NCBI RefSeq assembly: GCF_037042905.1
Contig: NC_087257.1
Span: 19,612,001 to 19,676,000 of the forward strand
Origin: Lytechinus pictus
Lineage: Eukaryota > Echinodermata > Echinoidea > Temnopleuroida > Toxopneustidae
DNA: 64,000 nucleotides
Direction: 5' to 3'
A program made the translations under genes and the position numbers. Of this stretch, positions 9,119-18,734 are shown in pieces. Each line of letters opens with the position of its first letter. The first letter of the stretch is position 1. The notes below the pieces were generated by a model. The model worked only from the letters and a program-made list of their open reading frames with translations, was not told the DNA's origin and did not search any database.

Positions 9119-12082
9119 CTTGATCAATAAAAAAGATAACATTTTCATCCTGACTACATTTCATGTAATGCAAAGACATTCTCTCTTGTTCAGATGAAAG
9201 ATACTTACTATCACAAGTTGGTTTCTCAGTGTCCCTTAGGAAGCGGCAGCAAAATGTCTTTTTGCATTTCTCATTACCTTCAAAAATGGATAGATATTTT
9301 TTATGATATGATGAACTATCTTATGATCATGTTAATGTCTCATCGTTTATATTTCATGAACAACTATATTAAAATGACATTCGAAGAACATTTCAATAAA
9401 ATGAAGCGATAAATGTGTTTCGTTTGAATAAAAATCATCAAAAGAAGTCGAGATGTAAATCTTGTAGTTAGATTCGTAAGTCTTCACGTTTTCGTGTTAT
9501 TGCTATGTTGCAGCTATACTAGTGATTTTTTTATATACACAACATTCAACTCTCGACATTTTTTTCCTATAATGGCTGTTTTTTATGATTTTAGAAAACT
9601 TACCGTCGATTTTGAGGCACTCATCTTTGTAGAAGCATTTGGGTTTAGAAAACGCTAAAGGTCGCCAAGGAACAAGCCACCCTTGTGATTAAAAAAATAC
9701 AATTTCAGTAATTCACATATTTTGTCACAGACTTTAAATGTAATGTGACCACTGACCTGCCTCCCAAAAAGAAAAAATAAGTCGCCATAGACGTTTCTCT
9801 GAAAATAGCCAAAATAGTAATTTGGTCTTCAAGAAGCAAAAGAGAGGAAATGAAAATAAATTTATCTGAAAGACTAACTGTTATCCTTCATATTGTTAGA
9901 ATTTTAAGTTGTACAGTTGAATAAAAGACAATATCATGTTCGTACGCAGAATCTTTTTCCTCTGTGGCAAGACGCGTTAAAAAAAAATCTAAGAAATTCA
10001 AAAGCGAGGGAGCAAAGAGACCGAGCTTGTCAATGTATTTATAGAAAGTTTTCGCTCATGCCAATATGTAATCCTAATGTTAAAGTAACTTGTTATATGT
10101 TATAAGAAAGAAGACTGTGTATGTGTCTTAGTATGAGAAGGAAGGTGTGGATGTGTATCTGTGGGTTGGGTGTTTCCGTGTGTATGTGTGTTTCTAATGA
10201 ATGTGATGGGGGTAGAGAGGGTTGGAATTTATTTAACCTTATTTCTTGTCTATTTTGCATGCATGTATATATTTACGATTATAATTTGTATTATTTTTAA
10301 CAGGGCCCAATTGTAACCAGCTTTTCATCTTTGCTAATGTTTTTTTTATCATGTACAGCTAAATTGGTTACCCTGTGTAAAGATGTGAAGTGAATAGATT
10401 GAATAAATAAATAGGGCGCTTTTGCACAGTGAAACTGAAAAATATTATGCACACTTTGGTGACTTTTCTGAAAGTTTTCAGTAAAGCACCGTAAGTTTTC
10501 TAAATTTCAGGGGGAGGGGCAACTGTCCCTCCTCCCCCCCCCCCCCGGTGCGGGTTTATTTCCAATTGATCTAATGCCAATTTGTTCAATTGCCAACTCG
10601 TCTACTATCATTCACTATCCACATGGTCTAATTGCCAATTCGTCCACTCACCATTTCGTCTAATAGCCAGTCGGTCCATTAACCATTTAGTCCATTTACC
10701 ATTTGGTCTAATTGGACTAAGTTTTAATTGTGCAAAATGATTGAAAATGAAATGGATACTAGACCAACTGGTTATGAGACGAAATGGTAATAGACGAAAT
10801 TGTGATAAGACGAAGTGATGATTGGACCAAATGGTTGTTAGACGGACGGAATGGCATTGACTAAATGAAAGAAGACCATGTGATGAGTGGACGCGTTGTC
10901 AGTAGACGAATTGGCCGTTCATCCTGGTGCGGAAGGCCATGGACAAGACACAATATTTTCTTCGACACCTTTTTTGCGTACTGCACCTAGATTGCACGTC
11001 GGCTCATCTCAAGCTTAACGCTCTTAGTGAATTTATTCTGCGTTCAATTGAGTAATTATTGTTGTTGGTCAAATTTTAACAAGCTATTTATCATTCTAAA
11101 GCTTTAAAAAGTGCTTCTTCAATCCCAATAAAATACTTGAAAATTAACTTTCGGCGACTTACTGTTGGTTTTGGGGTGGCAGGTCACAAATATCAACTTA
11201 AATGTGTTCTATTACATGATCCTATATAATCTTCCCTATTATGTTCAATGAGGGACTCATGATTACCAACCCAATTCTCGTGCCATTCACTGATCATGCT
11301 GATAATGATTTTTTTTAATCAGATTCTCGAAACAGAATTGACAGAAACTCCATGTAAGAAAAATTGTAATAATAGGATATTTGGTGTTGTTATTGTCTGT
11401 ACATTAGTATAATGCGTACTAGCTTTATGAGCAAATAAACATCCTGAAAAGCGTGTCTAACTGTTACTGTTTTTAAATTACGGCGATGAGTTATTCCTAT
11501 CATTATCTTGCTCTCATATCTTTTTTTTTTCATTTTTCTCCGTCACAAAGATTCCTCCCCCTCCACGTGTCACATTTTACTTTCTACCCAACTAATATCC
11601 ATCACATATTTTTTTTTGTTCTACTTACAGACTATTACATATAACCAAAGTCTCATATTGTTTTATATTATTATGAAATGAGATATAATTTGAACTAAAA
11701 ATTTTGGGGGAAAAATTGCATTTTAGCCATAAGGGTCTATTGGAGTACATGGAATAGTAGTCCTTGCCTTGCATCACTATATGACATCATCACTTTGAAG
11801 TAGTCTCCAATGGGTATAGTGATAACCAACTATTTTACAACTTTTTAAAAATTCTTAACTTTGTTATTGTTTGTCCGATATTGTTCAAACTTTCACCTAT
11901 ATACTTGTCTGATTTCCCCCATTATTAAACACGCCTTTCCATTTGGGTTGGATTCCCTTTCAATCAGATTCCTTACCATTACTGTCAGCCTCTTCATAGA
12001 TGGGAGCCGACATGGTGGAGAACACCAGTGCAAACAGGAAGAACAATGCCGCAGTACGTTGGTCCATTGATATGGTAATGTC
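9039..12082 (-). CDS. Small secreted cysteine-rich protein, four coding exons (gene span)
   Basis: Not recognised as a named family; assembled here from splice sites. Coding exons, in order: 12067-11977, 9681-9604, 9277-9209 and 9118-9039 (stop TGA). Total 318 nt, 105 residues. All three introns are phase 1 with GTAAG donors. Residues 1-20 or so are a signal peptide (MDQRTAALFFLFALVFSTMS). The mature chain has nine cysteines at 46, 52, 61, 66, 67, 78, 91, 93 and 100, giving C-x5-C-x8-C-x4-CC-x10-C-x12-C-x-C-x6-C. The C-x5-C, CC and C-x-C elements recall the colipase/Dickkopf/prokineticin disulfide fold, but the count differs (nine rather than ten), so this is only a hint. Other options are a knottin-like peptide or an antimicrobial peptide. 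It would be exported from the cell. An AATAAA occurs 9 nt after the stop. The leader exon lies upstream in a duplicated segment. Confidence 0.68.
9209..9277 (-). CDS. Cysteine-rich secreted protein, coding exon 3
   Basis: Acceptor TTTTTGAAG, donor A|GTAAGTAT. Encodes NEKCKKTFCCRFLRD then TEKPTCD, with Cys 61, 66, 67 and 78. Exactly 2 + 66 + 1 nt, phase 1 at both ends. Confidence 0.68.
9604..9681 (-). CDS. Cysteine-rich secreted protein, coding exon 2
   Basis: Acceptor AATCACAAG, donor G|GTAAGTTTT. Encodes WLVPWRPLAFSKPKC then FYKDECLKID, with Cys 46 and 52. Exactly 2 + 75 + 1 nt, phase 1 at both ends. Confidence 0.65.
9690..10288. other. Intron of the cysteine-rich gene
   Basis: Lies inside the ~2.3 kb intron between coding exons 1 and 2. 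It has (TG)-rich sequence near 10110-10190 and no other feature. Confidence 0.45.
10290..10412 (+). mobile_element. Non-LTR retrotransposon 3' end fragment
   Basis: A CAGGGCCCAATTGTAACCAG ... GGTTACCCTGTG stretch is followed by a GAATAAATAAATAG tail. This looks like the 3' UTR and simple-repeat tail of an L2/CR1-type LINE. No coding part remains. Confidence 0.4.
10556..10925. repeat. Fold-back element built from degenerate ~20 bp units
   Basis: The left half (about 10560-10720) is a run of units like GGTCTAATTGCCAATTCGTC. The right half (about 10750-10920) is the complementary series like AGACGAAATGGTAATAGACG. The whole can form a long imperfect hairpin with a loop of about 30-40 bases near 10715-10750. 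It lies in the large intron of the cysteine-rich gene. Confidence 0.7.
10930..11976. other. Intron of the cysteine-rich gene
   Basis: AT-rich intron sequence 3' of coding exon 1 on the minus strand. No repeat family or additional exon recognised. Confidence 0.45.
11977..12082 (-). CDS. Cysteine-rich secreted protein, coding exon 1 (with 15 nt of 5' UTR)
   Basis: A pyrimidine-rich acceptor (CCTATCCTTTAACCAG) ends at 12083. Then come 15 nt of leader and the ATG at 12067-12065. Encodes the signal peptide and APIYEEADSN, ending AATG|GTAAGG in phase 1. The in-frame signal peptide immediately after a strong acceptor fixes the start. Confidence 0.7.
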
Positions 12083-12761
12083 CTGGTTAAAGGATAGGCA
12101 TGATAGGGGAAAAAATTGATCACCACTCTTATATTTCAACTGCTCAAAAAAATACAATGATCATACTACGGCTCTCTTAGAAAAGTATTCGAAAAAAAAG
12201 CATACGGGGGAAATTCAAACCACAAATCTCTTAAACTTTACCCGGCATAAGGCATTGCATATTCATTGTTCAACTCTTCAAGTGCACACTCTTAAAACGG
12301 ATTGTTCAAAATTACCTTTCTTTTGGTTGATATGTGTCCGACCGAGACAAATTGTCAAAATCAATCAAATCATTGGTTAAAATCTACCAGGAATTGGATT
12401 GATTTTGACCAGATCTATCTGTCGGACTGCAGTCATATTAACCAAGAGAATGATCATTTGACCAATCCTCTTTAAAGTGTAAATGTGTAATCAAATTTAA
12501 ATTATTTTCAATAATCAAACTTCATGTAATTTAGCCTTTCCGCAGCCATGCGTTATTTTAAAACAATATATCTATACCATTTTTAATACTGCTACTACTA
12601 TTACTACAGTATTTTGAGAAATTTTACCCAACAAACTTGCAAATTTCCAACCAACAATTGGGTTAATCTTAGTGCAAACACGTGAAAATCCCATTAACCT
12701 ACCATCATTATTTAATTTATTTAATTCATCATTAATTATTTATTAAAGTAGCGATTCTTAC

Positions 12762-12845
12762 CTGCACCTTAGCTCTCCAAACTCCAGTACTAAGCTCTCC
12801 AAACTGCAGCAATCAACCAAAATCCGAAATGCGACTCAAATGAAA
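12762..12845 (-). other. Putative 5' untranslated exon of the cysteine-rich gene (5' end approximate)
   Basis: On the minus strand, GAGAGCTAAGGTGCAG is followed by GTAAGAATCG, a strong donor, 679 bases before the acceptor of coding exon 1. The segment has no long ORF, which suits a leader exon. The transcription start is not visible, so the upper limit is a guess. Confidence 0.45.
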
Positions 12846-13584
12846 ACACGAAGTAATCTTCACTTAAGTGGCTTTCATTTTTTGTAGAAACCCGACTAGA
12901 TTATTTTCTTTCTTGATTCAACGATGATCAATAATATTCAGCAGCCATACGGTACGGGGTACATGAAAATAGTACTTGTACTATCATTTTTCATATGGAT
13001 TCTTAATTTCAAAATGTTCTTGTAAAATGTTTTCCATATTTTTTTTCAGTGAGAACATGTCGCGGAATGGAAGGGAGAAAAACTTTACGTCCGGGAGGAC
13101 TATCAATTATGTTCTGCGCCAGGAAATGTCCTTTCAAAAATAATATGTACCAGTACCTTCAACCTGTTTGAACTGCACCAGATCGAGACCTAAATTTTTT
13201 TCTGAATGTGTAATCAAATTTGAATTATATTCAATAATCAAACTTCATGTAATTCAGCCTTTCCGCAGCCATGCGTTATTTTAAATCAATATATCTATAC
13301 CATTTTAATATAACTACAGCATTCTGAGATATTTTACTCAACAAACTTGCAAATTCCCACCCAACAATTGGGTTAATCTTAGTGCAAACACTTGAAATCC
13401 CATTAACCTACCATCATTATTTTTTATAAATATAATAAATGATGAATGTATATATTTATATTTTTCATAACAAATTGATTTATGTATGAACTTATGTTTA
13501 CAAGAAAAATATGTGATGAAATGGAAGAAAATAAATGTTTTATTTGAATTGAATTGAATTATTCATTAAAGTAGCGATTCTAAC

Positions 13585-13665
13585 CTGTACCTTAGCTCTC
13601 CAAGCTCCAGCAATCAACCAAAATCCGAAATGCGACTCAGATGAAAACACAAAGTGATCTTTACT
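13585..13665 (-). other. Duplicate copy of the 5' untranslated exon
   Basis: Same sequence as the leader exon at 12762, but the donor reads GTTAGAATCG, with A3 changed to T. It may be a weaker alternative first exon or a dead copy. Confidence 0.4.
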
Positions 13666-14114
13666 TAAAGTGGCTTTCATTTTTTGTAGAAATCCGACTA
13701 GATTAATGTTTCTTTCTTGATTCAACGATGATCAATAATATTCAGCAGCCATACGGTACGGGGTACATGAAAAGAGTACTAGTACTATCATTTTCCATAT
13801 GGATTCTTATTTTCAAAATGTTGTTTTAAAAATTAATGTTTTCCATATTTTTTTTCAGTAAGAACATGTCGCGGAATGGAATGGTGAAAAACGTTGCGTC
13901 CGGGAAGGCTATCAATTATGTTCTGCGCCAGGAAATGTCCTTTCAAAAATGATATCTACCAGTACCTTCAACCAGTTTGAACAGCACCAGATCGAGACCT
14001 GATTTTGTCTGATAGTTAATGGTTTCTTATCCAGGATGCAACATGTGCATGATGTGTATCACTTATTCCATCTGCCTCCTTGTCTTCACCTCTTCCTATA
14101 TCACTCGCTTTAGC

Positions 14115-14332
14115 CCCCCCCCCCCTCTCACCTTTTATATCCCACCCCGCCATCTCCCTCTCTTTCTCATCCTATCTGCCCCCTCTCCCTATGTATCTCC
14201 CCGCCTATCCCCCTCCTCCTCTCCTGTCCTTTTCTTCCCCTCCTTTTCCTATCTCTCTCTCTCTCTCTCTCTCTCCCTCTCCATCTTACTCTTTCTAATT
14301 CTCTCTATCCCTCTTCCCATCCCCATCTCCAT
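14115..14332. repeat. Polypyrimidine tract, C/T-rich
   Basis: About 220 bp almost entirely C and T on the plus strand, including (CT)n near 14250-14275. The Pro/Ser/Leu ORFs here are artefacts of composition. Confidence 0.9.
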
Positions 14333-14339
14333 AGCAGTG

Positions 14340-14935
14340 ACATCGATTGCCATTGCATTGTGGTTAAGCGCGGCTGACTGGTTGCCATTAGTACACGTCA
14401 CGTTAAAACCACAAACTATTCAATTTTGAACGATCCTGCCATATAAGCATGATGAGTGGCAGAAATGAATTATATATTTGCCGTTCGATTAATTCACATC
14501 ATCGGTTATTGAGAAAAACTTCAAGAATAAAGTGCAATACCCCGAAATTTCCTAATTGGAAAATTACTTGAGCAGAAGATACTTTACCGAAATATTGCTT
14601 ACAATAGAAAATTTCACAACTTTTTCATTGGTAATAGTATTTTTTTAATTCCTAACAGAGAATACCTACACTTCCATTTGAGCGCTCGAAGTTTGAGGAA
14701 TGCTGATTGAACCCAGGCTGTAAAAACGGGGGGGGAGTGGACCTTGGCCATTTTAATCGGAATTTTAAATGTTAAAGTTTTCATGTATGATAATACCTAA
14801 ATACCTGATAGAATGAACTTGTTCTATGAGTTCTTAATCAATATAAATATTAAGACATTCTTTTGACTTATAGTAGAAATTCTCATTGTTTTCGTTTTAC
14901 TTACATTTTTCTTAAGACGATTTCTCTTATACCAC
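14340..14935. other. No supported gene
   Basis: AT-rich intergenic sequence with a poly(G) run near 14730. Nothing recognised. Confidence 0.5.
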
Positions 14936-14939
14936 TTAT

Positions 14940-15704
14940 CTAGCGTGTTTACAGTATTTTGTAAATTTAGAGTAACATTCTGGATATTATCACCAGTAAC
15001 ATAGATAACTACATCATCAGCCTAAATAGAACATCCAACATCATGAATACCACCTGATATATCGTTTATAAATAACAGAAATAGAACAGGAGCAAGAACA
15101 ATGCCCTGTGGTACCCCAATGATAATTCCTTTATTGAAGAGTTTTGACCTTTTGAACAAACAAGTTGTTTTCTCTCAGTAATATAGTTAGAAAACCATTG
15201 TAATTCTTTGTCATAAATACCATATTTCTCTAGTTTAAACAGGGGCAAATCATGATTAACACAGTCGAAACATTTTGAGATTTCGAGAAAACAGTGAACC
15301 AATTAATTCTTTATTATTAAGAGCATCATAAAAATCATCAATTACCCGGTGACGGCAAGTGATTGTAGAATGGTGAGGAATAAATGCATATTTTTATCTA
15401 TATTTATCATATCATTATCTTAAAGATAGTTTAGTAATTGCAATTGAACTTCTCTTTTCTATAATTTTAGATACGTGGCATACAAAATATATAGGGAGAT
15501 AGTTCGTAATATCATCTTTGTTCCCTTGCCCTTATATACAGAGTTAGTGTGGGTAATCTTCCAATCACATGGTATTTGACCTGTGTTGAGACTTGGATTA
15601 ACAATAGAACATAGATATTCATATACATAGGGAGCAGCAAGTGTAAGTAATTTGGCATCGAAATCCGATACGTCGAGATGACTGCTATTATCAAGGCTAC
15701 TCAA
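14940..15704 (-). pseudogene. Degraded non-LTR retrotransposon reverse transcriptase (minus strand)
   Basis: Minus-strand pieces in different frames match the RT of jockey/L2/CR1-type LINEs. They are TGQIPCDWKITHTNSVYKGKG (fingers region, one mismatch-prone copy), ISKCFDCVNHDLPLFKLEKY (palm, FDxVxH) and ADDVVIYVTGD (catalytic box). The tyrosine of YADD is replaced by a stop codon and there are frameshifts, so the copy is dead. Confidence 0.8.
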
Positions 15705-15709
15705 ATAAT

Positions 15710-16435
15710 CTAAAAATGTTGAAGATTTTATTTATGCCATTTTTTAAGTGTGAATGTAGAATTATCAAGTCTCTTTGCCTATATTAGTGAAATAATCATT
15801 CATAACATTGCAGTCAATGCTACAACTTTCTGAGTGAAAATCTTTATTTGTAACCTTTAAATTATGCGCTATTCGATCAGACCTTGTACTGACCAATGCT
15901 GTACACTCACACAGGCGAAATTGAATGTATACCGATCAACGTGATAGCGTTATTTCCATTGACATACAATTTGGAGTCGAGATTGTTGATGTGACCGTAT
16001 CATGACAAGGAAGCAGTACATCACTATAAATTAAAGCTCGTACACTTACTGGTCAAATGTCATTGCACCACATTGAGAGTTATTTCTAATTGCATGTACC
16101 TACTTAGAGTGACATTAATATTCCATGCAAGCCTTAACACAGTTATTAATAATGGTTCAATACCCATGTTCTATTTACAGTAAGCATGGTAAGTAGGTAA
16201 ACAAAAAAGAACCAAAAGGCATTATCATGTACTGGATGTTCCCAAATGGGTGCATGTAAATAGACTTATGATTCAGATGTACTCTTTGAAAACTGGCTCT
16301 GTCCTATGTGCTTGATGTAACAGCTTCCCTTTTTGAATAATGTAGATGAAGTAAAATGAAATGTTGACATCGACATAAAATGCAGTGAGATGTTAGCAAG
16401 TACATGTACATGTAGTAAAGATGAGTCGAATAGCA
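15710..16435. other. No supported gene
   Basis: Sequence between two oppositely oriented LINE pieces. Possibly LINE-derived, but not recognisable. Confidence 0.35.
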
Positions 16436-16439
16436 ATTT

Positions 16440-16890
16440 TAAATTAAACGCAATCAAAGGAATCAAACCTGCTCATCTCAATGTTAGGAGTCTGGTAGAT
16501 AAGGTTGCTGATATACAAACTTTGCTTAGTATATACATATATATATTCAGTTTGTCTGAACATGGTTGACAGAAGAATATTCTGATAGTTTGCTTTCTGT
16601 TGAAGAATATAAGATTGAGAGAAGAGATAGGAGCATCCATGGAGGAGGAGTGGGATGTTATATATCTGAAAATACTTCCTGCGTGAGAAGAAAAGATCTT
16701 GAACTTGTAACATTAGAAATATTGTGGCTCGAATTGCTGCGTGCCAATATAGCAGCTCACTGTTCGTTGGTATATTGTATAGGAAACCTGATAGTCACTT
16801 AGAATTCTTTGAGAGTTTATAATAAAATCTCGAGAAAGTATTTGCAAAGTCATGCAATGTTATTATACTTGGGGATTTCAGCTGTAAAAT
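16440..16890 (+). pseudogene. Degraded LINE endonuclease (EEP) domain (plus strand)
   Basis: The plus strand reads AIKGIKPAHLNVRSLVDKV, then in another frame ERRDRSIHGGGVGCYI, then IILGDFSCKM. These are the order and signatures of a LINE apurinic endonuclease (HLNxRSL, RDR..GGGV, GDF). The frames are broken. It is in opposite orientation to the RT remnant at 14940-15704. Confidence 0.7.
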
Positions 16891-16954
16891 GTTAACTGTT
16901 TAATAATCTGTCAAAAAAGTAGATAAAATATATGTAGGTTTAGGTATGAAGTCT

Positions 16955-17640
16955 CAATTTTTGCCGTTCGCGCTTCGCGTTCGCATTAATTGTTTGATTA
17001 TATACTTATACCGTTCATGATTGATAAAAGTGCATAGAATGTTATTATTTTAGGCCGGAACGTCAAACAATTTTCAGCTTGCGGTTCGCGCTCGCATTAT
17101 TTAATCATTGAAATATGTACCGACTTAATGGCTAACTGCAAAACGTCCTTAACAGGTCCCTTTTCGACAAGGCCAGAACGCATTATATAAATTTCTGCTC
17201 GAGTTTCGCGCTCGCAGTAATTATATAGTTACATACGCATCTTGTTCAGGTTCACAAACATTGCCCAGGATGTTCAATTTTCAGGACAAAATACATGAAA
17301 TTTCAAAATTGTTTAGCTCGCGCTCACACAACTTAAATAGTACTTATGAAATTATTACACATTTATGTTGTTTATAAGAATAAAGGTAAGAAATTACTGT
17401 AAGGACATGGGCGTTTTGCCCCCCCCCCAAAAAAAAAAAAAATAATAATAATAATTATTCACGATCAAGAAAAAAAAGAGAAAAGGAAAGGGATGAGTGA
17501 AATATAATATTATTTTCCAAATATGTCAAAATCTATCACGAACTTGGATATTTGTAATAAAAATGTCAACATTTTTGCTCACTCGCTTCGCTCGCTCGTA
17601 AATTCTTATTAATTTTACGCGATACGCCATATCGAGCCCC
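16955..17640. repeat. Dispersed repeat with GCGCTTCGCGTTCGC-type palindromic cores
   Basis: Repeated motifs such as TTCGCGCTTCGCGTTCGC, TGCGGTTCGCGCTCGC and GAGTTTCGCGCTCGC recur every 100-150 bp. They are interspersed with CAGGTCCC / GTCCTTAACA phrases also seen at 33.2-34.7 kb. There is a poly(C) run at 17420. Non-coding. Confidence 0.6.
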
Positions 17641-17779
17641 CTCAAAATGTTTGGCTCATTACGCCACTAGGACAACCCCTTCAAAGAACCAAACAAAAAT
17701 CAACTTTGAGCGGCCGATCGGGGAAAATATGGGTGAAAAAAATCGCCCCCTCCCCTTTTGGCGGAGGCTGGATCCGCCC

Positions 17780-17925
17780 CTGGATGTAACTTATAAAACA
17801 CGATATTCAGAACAATGTCCCCTTCATATACCCTGCCCAAGGGCGGATTATAAGAGAAAATCTTTTGAATATGTTGCTTCCGTGTTTTTTAATTCGCTCC
17901 CTTACTTATTTATTTATTTATTTGT
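17780..17925 (+). pseudogene. LINE RT C-terminal fragment
   Basis: Reads TRYSEQCPLHIPCPRADYKR then KSFEYVASVFFNSLP. This is the typical end of LINE ORF2 (Pro-Arg-x-x-Tyr ... WNSLP, here FNSLP). It is followed by TTATTTATTTATTTATTTG. Confidence 0.6.
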
Positions 17926-18299
17926 TTAAAAACAGGGAAGCCCATTCAATAATGTGTTGATCTCACATGAGGCCCTATGACAATGTACATAGCATAACAT
18001 AACAATTATAACAATTCATTTACATTTTCCCTTGTGATATACAAAATTGCACGTCCCTCCATGCATTAAAAAACATTGTAAATCATTAAGATTCTGATGT
18101 CATGCATGTAATTATACTGAATAACTTGATATAAATATTATATCCTTTTCTGTTGCAATAAGGTAAATGGTGTTTTGATTACTTTATATGATTATCATTA
18201 CCTCAAATCCTTGCATATTCTTGAACTTCATGTCTAATTTTTTTTTACTTATGATTTTCCATTTCCATTCACTTTGATTTCAGACCATGTGTTGATATC

Positions 18300-18730
18300 A
18301 GTCGAATAAAAAATCAATTTCTTCAGTACTATTATACATACTGTCACCAGCTCCCCTGCCCAGTACGAAACGGCTTTGCGCATCGTGCCGGTCGAGATAA
18401 TAGGGCATTTTCGCAATCTCTACGGAGAAGCTTTCTATAACGCAGAAGATCTTTTGTCAAAAGCCCTTCAATGACAAAACAGTCTTTGTCGAGAATCGGT
18501 GAATCAAAACAGCAGTGTCGTCCTGGACTCTAGACAAACGAAATATTGGCAACTTTTCATCCGGTCCGAATCACCGGACGGTCTGTTATCCTGGTCCCCC
18601 AACTTTCGACAAAAACCTCCTCTCAGCTGTCCATTGTGATTTGACTTGCATTTTCATAAGGATTGGTGCGTTGTTGAAAGCGTCTGCGTTGTGAGTGCGA
18701 AAATAAGTTGATGGTAAGAGAATAAAATAC
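18300..18730. other. GC-richer unique segment of unknown role
   Basis: Less AT-rich than its surroundings, with several CGACAAAA / TTTTGTCG-type words and a donor-like GATG|GTAAGAG at 18712. It has no open frame of note. It could be a leader exon or promoter of the receptor at 20763, but nothing proves it. Confidence 0.2.
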
Positions 18731-18734
18731 TGAC

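Larger units (their letters stand above)
12482..14000. repeat. Tandem duplication of the promoter/leader-exon segment (copies 12482-13191 and 13205-14000)
   Basis: Both copies run from AATGTGTAATCAAATTT to CACCAGATCGAGACCT and match closely throughout. Copy 2 carries an extra ~110 bp AT-rich insert (about 13420-13552) ending in GAATTGAATTGAATT, like a LINE tail. Copy 1 has a 21 bp internal duplication within the leader exon. Confidence 0.85.
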
